A stretch of 36,263 bases of DNA from Bacteroidia bacterium (GCA_030537295.1 JAUNNU010000012.1:1-36263), one strand, 5' to 3'; shown: positions 26,200-34,384, counted from the stretch's first letter. Made by a program: numbers and translations. The notes: generated by a model from the letters alone, not told the origin.

Positions 26200-29046
26200 A
26201 TGCGATTTTTTTGTTTCATTTTGGCATTCATAACGATATTTTTCTCTAATTGCTGCACAAAAGAGAAAAAAAATTTCACGAAGACATCAGAATTATATGA
26301 GAATTTTAAGAATCCGCAGATGCAATACCGGCCGTTTGTACGCTGGTGGTGGAACGGCGACAAGGTTGAAGCCGAAGAGTTGAAGCGCGAACTGAACATC
26401 TTGAAGAACGCTGGCATCGGCGGAGTTGAGATAAATCCCGTTGAATTTCCGAGTTACTGCGACAGTGCAGAAAAAGAATCTCTACTTTGGCTAAGTCCGG
26501 AATGGATTGACATGCTGCAAGTTACATTCGATGAGGCCGAGCGTCTCGGTTTGACCTGTGACTTGATTGTCGGTTCGGGATGGCCTTTCGGCGCAGAGAT
26601 TCTCGAAGGCGAGGAACGCGCACAAGTCGTTGTGAACCACGCCGAAAAAGTGACGGGTCCAACGAGACTGACAATTTGTCAAGACAGCATCTTCAAAATG
26701 GCAGAACCGAAAATCAGCTCGCCGTACAAAGGCATGACATCGAAACTTTTCGCGTTGAGGCTTTACCCGAATCCCGCTGACAACCCATACGATTACACCG
26801 ATTTACTTCCATTATATAATGACGGGACATTTGAGATTGACGTTCCAGAAGGCGAGTTCACCGTTGGAGCTTTGGTGAAATACACTGGTTTTCTTGAAGT
26901 TATAAACGGTGCGCCGGGGGCGGCGGGGCCGGTGCTAAACCATTTCGACACCGCCGCAGTAAAGAAATACCTTTATAATATGTCAGACAGGATCCAAACT
27001 CAAATCGGGCCGTTGAACAAGCACGTCCGCGCACTTTTCACCGACTCGATGGAACTCGAAGGCGCGAACTGGACTTCCGACATGGCGAAGGAATTTGAAG
27101 CACGTTACGGCTACGACATCACTGATTATCTGCCGTTTATACTCTTTGAAATCGGCTCGATGGGAAGCGCAAAACACTACAATCCCGTGATTCCAGTTAC
27201 AGAAAGTTTCATTGATGAAATCCAACGCGCCCGCTTCGACTTTGAAAGTTTCAAGGCAGATTTGATGCTTGAACGTTTCACGCACACATACCAAGCGTGG
27301 TGTCGCGACCTCGGCGTGAAATCGCGTGCGCAGGCTTACGGACGCGGCTTCTATCCTCTCGAAAACGCCATGGACTACGACATCCCGGAAGGCGAGGCGT
27401 GGACCACTAACTGGTTGAGACACAAGCCCGGAGAAGAGATGTCGGAGAAAGACTACCGCCGTGGAAGAGCTTACACTATGGTGAACAAATTCGTGTCATC
27501 GGCGGCGCATCTCGCCAGAAACAGAACCATGAGCTGTGAGGAGATGACAAACACTTACACCGTCTTCAACATGACACTCGACCAACTCAAACTCGGCGGC
27601 GACCAGGCCGCAATTTCGGGCGTGACACACTCCATTTTCCACGGTTTCAACTACTCGCCGAATCTTGAAGTCGAGTTCCCGGGCTGGCTACGATACGGCG
27701 CATTCTACTCTGAAAACAACACTTGGTGGAGGCATTTTCATCTTTACAACGAATATAAAGCCCGACTTTCCACAGCATTGCAACACGGTGATTATCAAGC
27801 GAATATTGCAATCTTAAACCCCGAAAACGATATGTGGAGCACCATCGGGATGCAAAACGAGCCGTTTCCGAACGTGACACGAGCACAATACAAAACTTTC
27901 ATCTGGGAATGCATCAGCAAGACAGGCGGCGGAAGCGATTACGTCACTGAAAACATCATCAACAAATCACATATTAATAAAGGTGTTATAAATTTCAACG
28001 AAAGAAGATACAACACATTGATTATCATCGATGTTGAAAGCCTTTTCCCCGAAACGGCAAAGAACATCGCACAATTCGCGCAAAACGGCGGAAAAGTCAT
28101 CTGCATCGACACGATTCCTTACAAGTCGTTAGGTTTGAGAAAAGACAAAAACATTCAGGATTCAATTGTAAATCATTACATTACAAAAGTTTCAAAATGC
28201 GAGAACTTCGTCTTTGTGAAACCTCCGCAAGAAGGCTTCCTGCCATGGTACGACAGTCTGATGCAGGTCGAAAATCTGCCGCATTACATGGACATTGAAA
28301 CACCGAACATGTATCTGATGCAAAATCGTTACACCACTGACGACGGCTGCGAGATGGTTTTCATCTCAAACTCAAACAGATACGAACCGCACAAGACAAA
28401 AATCACTTTTCACAAGGAGCTTACCAAACGCAAATATCCGTGGATCTGGGATTTACAAACCGGCGAACGTCACCGCATTTATCTTGAAAAAGACGGAAGT
28501 TATGAGTTTGACTTCGGTCCGGCGGAGAGTATTCTTTTGGTTTTTGACAAAAACGAAGGTAAGCCATCCGATTTTAAGAGTGAAGTTTTAGGAGTTGAGA
28601 GTGAAGATTTTAGTTTTGACTGGGACATCGATTTCCTTCATGCTCGCACCGACACGACATTCACTGCCCATTTTGACACACTCATCGACTTGAAAAACAA
28701 TAATTTATACAAATATTTCGCTGGCGACATCGTTTACACAAAGAACATAAATCTTGACTCGGTTCCAACCATTTTAGACCTCGGATTGGTTCATGGAGTA
28801 TCGGAATTGTTCGTAAACGGACAATCCGCAGGCGTGAAATATTTCGGCAGAAGAATTTACGACATCACACCTTATATTATTAATGGTGAAAATAAAATCG
28901 AGGTTCGAGTGACCACGACTTTGGGAAATTACATGAAGTCACTGCCTGACGAAAACCGTGTGGCTTACGTTTATGTGAACAACAAACGCAGGATGCAGGA
29001 TTTTCAAAGTCAAGGGATGATAGGGCCTGTCAGAATATTTTATTAA
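26200..29046 (+). CDS. GH106 family glycoside hydrolase (probable alpha-L-rhamnosidase), lipoprotein
   Basis: GH106 enzymes remove terminal alpha-L-rhamnose, for example from rhamnogalacturonan. I start at the ATG at 26200; a TTG at 26143 would put 19 odd residues before the signal sequence. The 948-residue product begins MRFFCFILAFITIFFSNCC. Cys18 or Cys19 is a likely lipidation site, though the lipobox is not canonical. GH106 hallmarks are RPFVRWWWNGD (44-54) with IGGVEI, then GSGWPFG, then FTDSMELEGANWT with a GYDITDYLP continuation, and GVTHSIFHGFNYSPN. The C-terminus has a beta-sandwich (LFVNGQSAGVKYFGRRIYDI). Residues about 788-806 (KPSDFKSEVLGVESEDFSF) look like an extra repeat-derived segment. 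The GH28 gene follows after 24 bases. Confidence 0.87.
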   Translation: MRFFCFILAFITIFFSNCCTKEKKNFTKTSELYENFKNPQMQYRPFVRWWWNGDKVEAEELKRELNILKNAGIGGVEINPVEFPSYCDSAEKESLLWLSPEWIDMLQVTFDEAERLGLTCDLIVGSGWPFGAEILEGEERAQVVVNHAEKVTGPTRLTICQDSIFKMAEPKISSPYKGMTSKLFALRLYPNPADNPYDYTDLLPLYNDGTFEIDVPEGEFTVGALVKYTGFLEVINGAPGAAGPVLNHFDTAAVKKYLYNMSDRIQTQIGPLNKHVRALFTDSMELEGANWTSDMAKEFEARYGYDITDYLPFILFEIGSMGSAKHYNPVIPVTESFIDEIQRARFDFESFKADLMLERFTHTYQAWCRDLGVKSRAQAYGRGFYPLENAMDYDIPEGEAWTTNWLRHKPGEEMSEKDYRRGRAYTMVNKFVSSAAHLARNRTMSCEEMTNTYTVFNMTLDQLKLGGDQAAISGVTHSIFHGFNYSPNLEVEFPGWLRYGAFYSENNTWWRHFHLYNEYKARLSTALQHGDYQANIAILNPENDMWSTIGMQNEPFPNVTRAQYKTFIWECISKTGGGSDYVTENIINKSHINKGVINFNERRYNTLIIIDVESLFPETAKNIAQFAQNGGKVICIDTIPYKSLGLRKDKNIQDSIVNHYITKVSKCENFVFVKPPQEGFLPWYDSLMQVENLPHYMDIETPNMYLMQNRYTTDDGCEMVFISNSNRYEPHKTKITFHKELTKRKYPWIWDLQTGERHRIYLEKDGSYEFDFGPAESILLVFDKNEGKPSDFKSEVLGVESEDFSFDWDIDFLHARTDTTFTAHFDTLIDLKNNNLYKYFAGDIVYTKNINLDSVPTILDLGLVHGVSELFVNGQSAGVKYFGRRIYDITPYIINGENKIEVRVTTTLGNYMKSLPDENRVAYVYVNNKRRMQDFQSQGMIGPVRIFY
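28570..28614. repeat. Intragenic GAGTGAAGTTTT-type repeat in the GH106 gene
   Basis: The text contains GAGTGAAGTTTTAGGAGTTG followed by GAGAGTGAAGATTTTAG. It resembles the reverse complement of 34706-34736 and the TTAGGAGTTT repeats. It is translated in frame between the barrel-linked part and the last domain. Confidence 0.5.
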
Positions 29047-29070
29047 ATTGAATATCAAACATTTACAATA

Positions 29071-30549
29071 ATGAAAAAGACACTTTTATCAATTTTATTC
29101 GCAATTTCGATGGCGTTTTCCATAAATGTCTTCGCACAGGAAAAACCGATTTACAAAGCCTCGATGTTCGGCATCCGTTCCGACGGCGTGACGATGAACA
29201 CCGGCTCAATCCAGAAGGCCATCGACTGGATTTCGGAGCAAGGCGGCGGCACATTGCGTTTCTATGTCGGACGTTACCTTACCGGCACGATACATTTAAA
29301 GTCGAATGTGACGATTGAGCTTGTTGAAGGTGCGATACTTGTAGGCAGCACGAATCCGTGGGATTACGACAAACTCGAAGCCACCAACGACCACGCATTC
29401 ATCATGGCCGAAGGTGTCGAAAACATCAAAATCATCGGAATACACAACAGCGGCGGCGTCATCGACGGACGCGGCCGTGAAGTAGGATTCAACTGCACGA
29501 ACATGGTTCACGTCGGAGTCGCCAACGACAGGCTCGGAAACGACCGAGCCAACGAAGCGTTCCGACCGCGCCTGCTTCTTTTCAGAGAATGCAGAAACGT
29601 GGAAGTCGATAACGTAACTTTCAAGAACTCAGCGAGTTGGGTGTGTATGTACGACCAATGCGAAAACGTAAAAGTCAACAACGTGCGCGTTGAGAGCATG
29701 GCTTATTGGAACAACGACGGCATCGACATCGTTGACTGCAACAACTTCGTCCTGACAAACAGCTACATCAATGCAAGCGATGACGCAATTTGTCTCAAGT
29801 CACACAGTGCCAAGAAGTTATGTCAGAATATTGAAGTCAGGAACTGCACCGCACGTTCAAGTGCGAGCGGTATCAAATTCGGCACCTTTGCCGTAGGCGG
29901 TTTCAAAGACGTGAAAATCATAAACAACAGAGTCTATGACACTTACAGAAGTGCCATCACCATTCAAAGCGTTGACGGCGGCATCTGCGAGAACGTCTTG
30001 GTTGACTCGCTTTACGCCGTGAATGTCGGCAATGCGATTTATTTGAACATCGGGGCGCGCCGCGACAAGCAGAGCTTCATGGAAAATATCACGATAAAAA
30101 ACATGTATTGCGAAATCGCCTCCGGCAAGCCAGACGAAGACTATGAATACGAAGGACCGGTTGAAGACCTTCCGCGCAACACATCGCCTTGCGGGATTAT
30201 CGGTTTGAAAGACAGCAAAATAAAAAACGTCACGCTCGAAAACATCGAAGTCGTTTACCCCAACGGCGGCGACAAATTCTACGCTCACGTCGGCCTTGAC
30301 GAACTCGACAAAGTTCCGGAAATGCCCAAGGCCTACCCTGAATTTTCACAGCACAAGGAACTTCCGGCATGGGGATTCTTCATCCGTCACGTCGATGGCA
30401 TCACCATGAAAAACATCAAACTGACGAACTTGAAAAAAGATTACCGCACCGCAATAATTCTCGATGACGTTCAGAATCATATCATTACAAAATTAAAAGT
30501 TGAAGAGAAAGGCGCAGCGAAAAACAAAAAGGAAATCTTCGAAAGATAA
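29071..30549 (+). CDS. GH28 family polygalacturonase-like hydrolase, exported
   Basis: GH28 enzymes cut alpha-galacturonosyl bonds in pectin; some act on rhamnogalacturonan or remove exo-units. The 492-residue protein has a signal peptide (…FAISMAFSINVFAQ) and a right-handed beta-helix with many short repeats (for example NVEVDNVTFKNSASW, NVKVNNVRVES). The catalytic aspartates are Asp216 in NNDGIDI and Asp237/Asp238 in ASDDAICLKS. The usual GHG triplet is replaced by SGIKFGT, which is common in non-endo members of the family. It lies 24 bases after the GH106 gene, so the pair probably trims rhamnogalacturonan side chains and backbone. No SusC/SusD genes lie next to them. Confidence 0.87.
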   Translation: MKKTLLSILFAISMAFSINVFAQEKPIYKASMFGIRSDGVTMNTGSIQKAIDWISEQGGGTLRFYVGRYLTGTIHLKSNVTIELVEGAILVGSTNPWDYDKLEATNDHAFIMAEGVENIKIIGIHNSGGVIDGRGREVGFNCTNMVHVGVANDRLGNDRANEAFRPRLLLFRECRNVEVDNVTFKNSASWVCMYDQCENVKVNNVRVESMAYWNNDGIDIVDCNNFVLTNSYINASDDAICLKSHSAKKLCQNIEVRNCTARSSASGIKFGTFAVGGFKDVKIINNRVYDTYRSAITIQSVDGGICENVLVDSLYAVNVGNAIYLNIGARRDKQSFMENITIKNMYCEIASGKPDEDYEYEGPVEDLPRNTSPCGIIGLKDSKIKNVTLENIEVVYPNGGDKFYAHVGLDELDKVPEMPKAYPEFSQHKELPAWGFFIRHVDGITMKNIKLTNLKKDYRTAIILDDVQNHIITKLKVEEKGAAKNKKEIFER

Positions 30550-30567
30550 ATTTCACAATTGAAAATA

Positions 30568-30597
30568 GAGACTGGCAATGACTCGTCTTTGTTTTTT
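30568..30597 (+). terminator. Imperfect terminator after the GH28 gene
   Basis: AGACTGG (30569-30575) pairs with CTCGTCT (30582-30588) with one mismatch and one G·T, followed by TTGTTTTTT. The flanks TAGAGAC and CGTCT suggest a decayed member of the GTAGAGACGGT hairpin family. Confidence 0.45.
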
Positions 30598-30607
30598 CAA
30601 TCATTTT

Positions 30608-30660
30608 AGTAAAATATTTTACTATATTTGTCGATACAGTAAAATATTTTACTATTTTTG
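30608..30660 (+). promoter_or_regulatory. Paired palindromic operators and -7 boxes before the cysteate-synthase-like gene
   Basis: The 16-bp perfect palindrome AGTAAAATATTTTACT occurs at 30608-30623 and again at 30638-30653, exactly 30 bases apart. Each copy runs directly into a perfect -7 box, TATATTTG (30623-30630) and TATTTTTG (30653-30660). The second box lies 20 bases before the ATG. A dimeric regulator binding here would block or remodel both promoters. The regulator is not identified and is not recognisable in the window. Confidence 0.75.
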
Positions 30661-30680
30661 CAGCCGAAATTATTAACACC

Positions 30681-31973
30681 ATGTTTTTTAACCCAACCAA
30701 TTATCATGTATTAAGTGTCGCAAACGGCGACACTTGTGTTGACAGCGGATGGATGCTCGACTTTCCTAATTCAGAAAAGTCGGGCATGGTTCGCGCCATT
30801 TATGAAAAGAAACAACTTGAAGTGAACGAGAATCTTGAAGGACTTTATCGTTTCGCCGACTGGCTACCAATCAGGAATGTATTAAAAGGAGCGTCGTGCC
30901 CTGTCACATACAAGAGTGAGAAACTCGCTAAAAAATTGGGTCTCAACAATTTATTCATCACTTTCAACGGCTGGAATCCTGGTATCGGTGCGATGACGCG
31001 CACGTGTTCATTTAAAGAAACGGAGGCATATTCAGTGTGTGGTCGTCTTTGTGACAGTCAACGCGAGAAAGTGATGGTCGTTTCATCAGCCGGCAACACC
31101 GCTCGCGCCTTTGCGCAAGTCTGTTCCGACAACAACATCAATCTTTTGCTCACCGTTCCGGAAGACAACATCAATGCATTATGGTTCGAAAATCCGTTGA
31201 ATCCGTGCGTGAAGCTTCTCTGCACCGAGAGCGGCAGCGACTATTTCGATGCAATCAATCTTGGAAATATCATTTGCGAGATGGACGGTTTCTTTGCCGA
31301 GGGCGGTGCCAAGAACATCGCGCGCCGCGACGGTATGGGTACGACGATGCTTTCGGCCTCTACTTTTATCGGGCGCATCCCCGACTTTTATTTCCAGGCT
31401 GTCGGAAGCGGCACCGGAGCCATCGCCGCATGGGAGGCGAACCTACGCCTCATCGAAGACGGCCGTTTCGGCAACAACAAGGCGAAACTGTATGTCTCAC
31501 AGAACAAACCGTTTACGCCGATGTACGACGCTTGGAAGCAACATTCACGCGCACTTCTCCCCTACGATGCTGGAAAGGCACGCCAAGACGCTTCCGAGAT
31601 ATGTGCGAAAGTGCTTTCAAACCGCAAGCCGCCATATTCATTGTGCGGCGGACTTTTCGATGCGATGGAAGACACCGGCGGCGATTTCTTCGCGGTCACG
31701 AATGAAGAAGCTCAAAACGCAAGCAACTTGTTCGAGGAACTTGAAGGCATCGACATACATCCCGCTGCCGGAGTAGCAACAGCATCGCTCATCCAAGCCA
31801 TTGAAAACAAGCAAGTTAAAGCAGACGACATCGTCATGCTCAACATCACAGGAGGAGGCGAGAAACTTTTCAAGTCAACGCACGAAATCACTTATTTGAA
31901 ACCAGATCACGTCTTCAGCGTGAACGCCACGAAAAACGAAATAAAAGACTACGTTTCAAAATTGAAATGGTAA
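30681..31973 (+). CDS. Cysteate-synthase-like PLP enzyme (threonine synthase superfamily)
   Basis: The 430-residue protein is a fold-type II PLP enzyme. Lys112 in CSFKETEA is the probable Schiff-base lysine. SSAGNTARAFA (135-145) and VGSGTGAIAA (241-250) form the cofactor site, and TGGGEKLF is near the C-terminus. The layout (LYRFADWLPIRNVL, then FNGWNPGIGAMTRTCSFKE) fits what I recall of the cysteate synthase branch, which makes cysteate from O-phosphoserine and sulfite, better than true threonine synthase with its SFKDRG. In Bacteroidota cysteate is a precursor of sulfonolipids (capnines). The sulfonolipid acyltransferase is not in the window, so the pathway link is inference. It is apparently a single-gene transcript behind a paired operator. 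Threonine synthase activity remains the alternative. Confidence 0.72.
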   Translation: MFFNPTNYHVLSVANGDTCVDSGWMLDFPNSEKSGMVRAIYEKKQLEVNENLEGLYRFADWLPIRNVLKGASCPVTYKSEKLAKKLGLNNLFITFNGWNPGIGAMTRTCSFKETEAYSVCGRLCDSQREKVMVVSSAGNTARAFAQVCSDNNINLLLTVPEDNINALWFENPLNPCVKLLCTESGSDYFDAINLGNIICEMDGFFAEGGAKNIARRDGMGTTMLSASTFIGRIPDFYFQAVGSGTGAIAAWEANLRLIEDGRFGNNKAKLYVSQNKPFTPMYDAWKQHSRALLPYDAGKARQDASEICAKVLSNRKPPYSLCGGLFDAMEDTGGDFFAVTNEEAQNASNLFEELEGIDIHPAAGVATASLIQAIENKQVKADDIVMLNITGGGEKLFKSTHEITYLKPDHVFSVNATKNEIKDYVSKLKW

Positions 31974-31978
31974 AAAAA

Positions 31979-32006
31979 GTAGAGACGGTGCGTGCACCGT
32001 CTCTGC
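31979..32006. repeat. GTAGAGACGGTGC hairpin repeat, copy A
   Basis: GTAGAGACGGTGC and GCACCGTCTCTGC form a 13-base inverted repeat with one mismatch around GT. It starts 5 bases after the stop of the cysteate-synthase-like gene, between converging genes. Confidence 0.8.
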
Positions 32007-32017
32007 AATTTGTTAAT

Positions 32018-32046
32018 AAAAAAGACTGTGCATGCACCGTCTCTAC
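32018..32046 (-). terminator. GTAGAGACGGTGC hairpin repeat, copy B, acting as terminator
   Basis: On the minus strand GACGGTGC pairs with GCACAGTC (one mismatch) around AT, followed by six T, right after the stop of the 32051-34075 gene. The left part GTAGAGACGGTGC is identical to copy A. Confidence 0.75.
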
Positions 32047-32050
32047 TATC

Positions 32051-34075
32051 TTATCTCTTAACTACTTTGTTTACAACTGCATTTCCTTGGTTGTCAATGA
32101 CTTTAACCATATAAACGCCAGCTGCAAAATTGCCAAGGTCGAGAATGACGTTTTCAGAGTTTGCCTTTGCGGAAATGACTTGCTGACCGCAGATGTTGTA
32201 AACCTGAATTTCGTTCATGTTCTTGCCGTTCACGACAATATTTCCGTTGGTCGGATTAGGATAGATGATTGATTTAACTGTCTCGTTTTCAACGACTCCG
32301 GCATGATCAACGAGAATCTTCACGATTCCAACAGAAGTTTTCTCATCAGGATAAAGTGCCACAACTTCCACCAAGTTAGATGCAGCTCCCGTGTATTCTG
32401 TCTGGTAAGACGTGCTCGTGGTGTTCTCAGCAAATTCACCGTTGACATAAACGTCGTAGCTCAAAGCGTTGCCGCCTTCCGGGGCTTCCCATGTCGCCAT
32501 CATTGTGTTGCTGCCGTCTTCAAGGTCGAAGCTGAGGTTCTGGACCGGATATGGATGAATGTCGGTGTAGTCATAGAGGAAGTGACTGTTAACCATCTCT
32601 TTGGTTCCGAGGTTCTGCATCCATGCCGAGACTTCGAGGTCGCTCATCTCTTCAACATGAGTTGATGACATGTCGAATGAGTATTCAATGTGCTGGCATT
32701 CACCTGCCGGGATGTTAAGGGCGACACCATTTGCACCTGTCAACATCTTCATCATGATGTGGTGGAATGTTGTCTCGCCATTGCTGCCGACGTTGTTGTG
32801 GGTTTCTTTTTCATTTACAGAGACAAAAGCTTTTTCGACAGTCACGTCATAATATGCCATGAAATCGACTTTGACATTGATTGTGTTTCCGTCAACATTG
32901 AACGAGCCTCTCACGTCGCCGTAAGCAGGTGTGGCGTATGAAGCTGTCATGGCTGCCTGCGAAACAGCACCATAACCTTGGTCAGCGCCATCAAGGAAAG
33001 TCTGCGGGACGGCGTTCACACCGTAATATGTCCTTCTTGTGCCACCTTCGCTTGTATAGTATGGATCACCGTTGCCAGGCCAGCTCATCGGGTATTTTGT
33101 GTAGGTGTATTTGCCCTGGTTGTTGTTTTCCAATGCCACCATCGCAGTGTTCACATTGACGCATGGTCCGCATGTCGAGCTTGAGAAATGCTCAATCATG
33201 GAGATTCTCTGTGCCGAGCCGAGTGCGACGCTTATACCTTTTTCAAGTGTGTTGTTGGTAAGGTCATCGTCTTCGCTTCCGTTCACCGACTCAATATTTA
33301 CGTTGAGCACATAGCTTCCTGGAATAAGTTCCATCGGAATGGCAAATGTGTATTGTGCGGTCTGGAGTGATGTCAAACTTGTGTTGAAAGTCTCTTCAAC
33401 CTTCTCATTTTCATCAACTTGATATGAAACAGTGAATTCATTGATTGTGTTAGCACCTTTGTTCATCACTGTGAAATTGACATCTGTCATTCCCGCAACG
33501 GCGACAGAAGGTACATCAATTGAACTCAAACAAAGGTCGAGTTCCTCCATTGAGAAGATTTCGATGTCATCAAAATACCAGTTGTTGATGTTGTAGCTGT
33601 TTCCTGTGAAGGTGATGCCGAACATGACTGAACTCTGTCCCATGTCAGATGTTGCGATGTTCTGGCTAACCGCCCAAGAACCGTTCGAGCTGTAATTCTG
33701 CGTCCAGCCCTCGTTCCATGTGGTGCCGCCATCGGAAGACGTGCAGACTGACAGTACCTGTGCTCCTTGATAGTTGTCGAGAGCATGTTTGAATGACACA
33801 ACAACTGATGAAATTCCTGTAAGGTCAACAGCTGGTGTGCAGAGACGTGATGTCCCGTTGAACTGCGGATCCCAATAAAGCATCATCTCGTTGGCGCTTC
33901 CGCCGGCGTTCTCCGTGGCTGAAACGCTCCAGTTTGATGCGCCTGATCCCTTGATTGTCCATCCTGACGGCATTGTTGAACCATCAAAATGTTCACTGAC
34001 AAATGTTGTTCTTGTCTGTGAAAATACTGCCATTGAAAGCAGTAATGCGAATGTAAGTAGTAATGATTTTTTCAT
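32051..34075 (-). CDS. Secreted T9SS protein with adhesin-like domain and Omp28/thioredoxin-like CGPC domain
   Basis: The 674 residues comprise a signal peptide (…LLLSMAVFSQ) and a cleaved-adhesin or choice-of-anchor-J-like jelly roll (about 25-175, ending NINNWYFDDIEIF). A CARDB-like module (about 180-285) follows. The next domain resembles Omp28-type thioredoxin folds (about 288-505), with Cys302-Gly-Pro-Cys305 and a cis-Pro-like AVPQTF (355-360). Then come a fibronectin-like module (about 510-590) and a type-A T9SS sorting domain (SIIYPNPTNGNIVVNG… to VVNKVVKR). The CGPC active site suggests thiol-disulfide exchange at the cell surface, but Omp28 relatives have no settled function. It is monocistronic, with a -7 box upstream and a hairpin terminator downstream. 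Confidence 0.88.
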   Translation of the reverse strand: MKKSLLLTFALLLSMAVFSQTRTTFVSEHFDGSTMPSGWTIKGSGASNWSVSATENAGGSANEMMLYWDPQFNGTSRLCTPAVDLTGISSVVVSFKHALDNYQGAQVLSVCTSSDGGTTWNEGWTQNYSSNGSWAVSQNIATSDMGQSSVMFGITFTGNSYNINNWYFDDIEIFSMEELDLCLSSIDVPSVAVAGMTDVNFTVMNKGANTINEFTVSYQVDENEKVEETFNTSLTSLQTAQYTFAIPMELIPGSYVLNVNIESVNGSEDDDLTNNTLEKGISVALGSAQRISMIEHFSSSTCGPCVNVNTAMVALENNNQGKYTYTKYPMSWPGNGDPYYTSEGGTRRTYYGVNAVPQTFLDGADQGYGAVSQAAMTASYATPAYGDVRGSFNVDGNTINVKVDFMAYYDVTVEKAFVSVNEKETHNNVGSNGETTFHHIMMKMLTGANGVALNIPAGECQHIEYSFDMSSTHVEEMSDLEVSAWMQNLGTKEMVNSHFLYDYTDIHPYPVQNLSFDLEDGSNTMMATWEAPEGGNALSYDVYVNGEFAENTTSTSYQTEYTGAASNLVEVVALYPDEKTSVGIVKILVDHAGVVENETVKSIIYPNPTNGNIVVNGKNMNEIQVYNICGQQVISAKANSENVILDLGNFAAGVYMVKVIDNQGNAVVNKVVKR

Positions 34076-34100
34076 AATTGTGAATTTAAAAATTACGCTG

Positions 34101-34108
34101 CAAAGTTA
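34101..34108 (-). promoter_or_regulatory. -7 box of the Omp28-like gene
   Basis: The minus strand reads TAACTTTG (TAnnTTTG), 25 bases before the ATG at 34075. Confidence 0.6.
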
Positions 34109-34153
34109 ATATTTTTCAAAAGTCAAAAAACACTTTTTTTTGAAAAAAATATG

Positions 34154-34161
34154 TATTTTTG
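34154..34161 (+). promoter_or_regulatory. -7 box of the antitoxin-M20-nucleosidase transcript
   Basis: TATTTTTG matches TAnnTTTG and lies 10 bases before the ATG at 34172. It overlaps the in-frame ATG at 34151, which argues against that earlier start. Confidence 0.6.
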
Positions 34162-34171
34162 CAAAAAAATT

Positions 34172-34384
34172 ATGGAAAACAAAATGGCACAAATTACATT
34201 TGAGTACGATGCTCGAAAACCTATTTTTTCGGAACTGATAAAAGTTTTCATCACCGCAGGAGCAAAAAAGATGGACAGAGACATTCCAAACAAAGAAACT
34301 GTCGAGGCAATAAAAGAAGCGAGAACTTGCAGTGGCAAGAGATTCACAAATTTTGATGAATTAATTAAAGATTTAGAGAGTTAA
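34172..34384 (+). CDS. Antitoxin of a YafQ/RelE-type toxin-antitoxin pair (toxin partner broken)
   Basis: The 70-residue acidic-tailed protein has an N-terminal MAQITFEYDARK segment and a C-terminal IPNKETVEAIKEARTCSGKRFTNFDELIKDLES, a form typical of RelB/DinJ-like antitoxins that wrap around their toxin. The ATG at 34151 would lie in the promoter, so 34172 (or 34184) is preferred. The last base of the stop TAA is the first base of the toxin ATG, the usual coupled layout of such pairs. Because the toxin is internally deleted, the antitoxin is either an orphan or still regulates its own promoter and so the genes behind it. Confidence 0.65.
   Translation: MENKMAQITFEYDARKPIFSELIKVFITAGAKKMDRDIPNKETVEAIKEARTCSGKRFTNFDELIKDLES

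Noticed and set aside
31979..32046. Two-copy hairpin array as a CRISPR fragment
   Set aside because: The units are inverted repeats of unequal left arms with one short spacer, there are no cas genes, and single copies occur elsewhere.
34151..34171. Upstream ATG of the antitoxin gene
   Set aside because: It overlaps the -7 box TATTTTTG, and the added residues MYFCKKI do not look like an antitoxin start.
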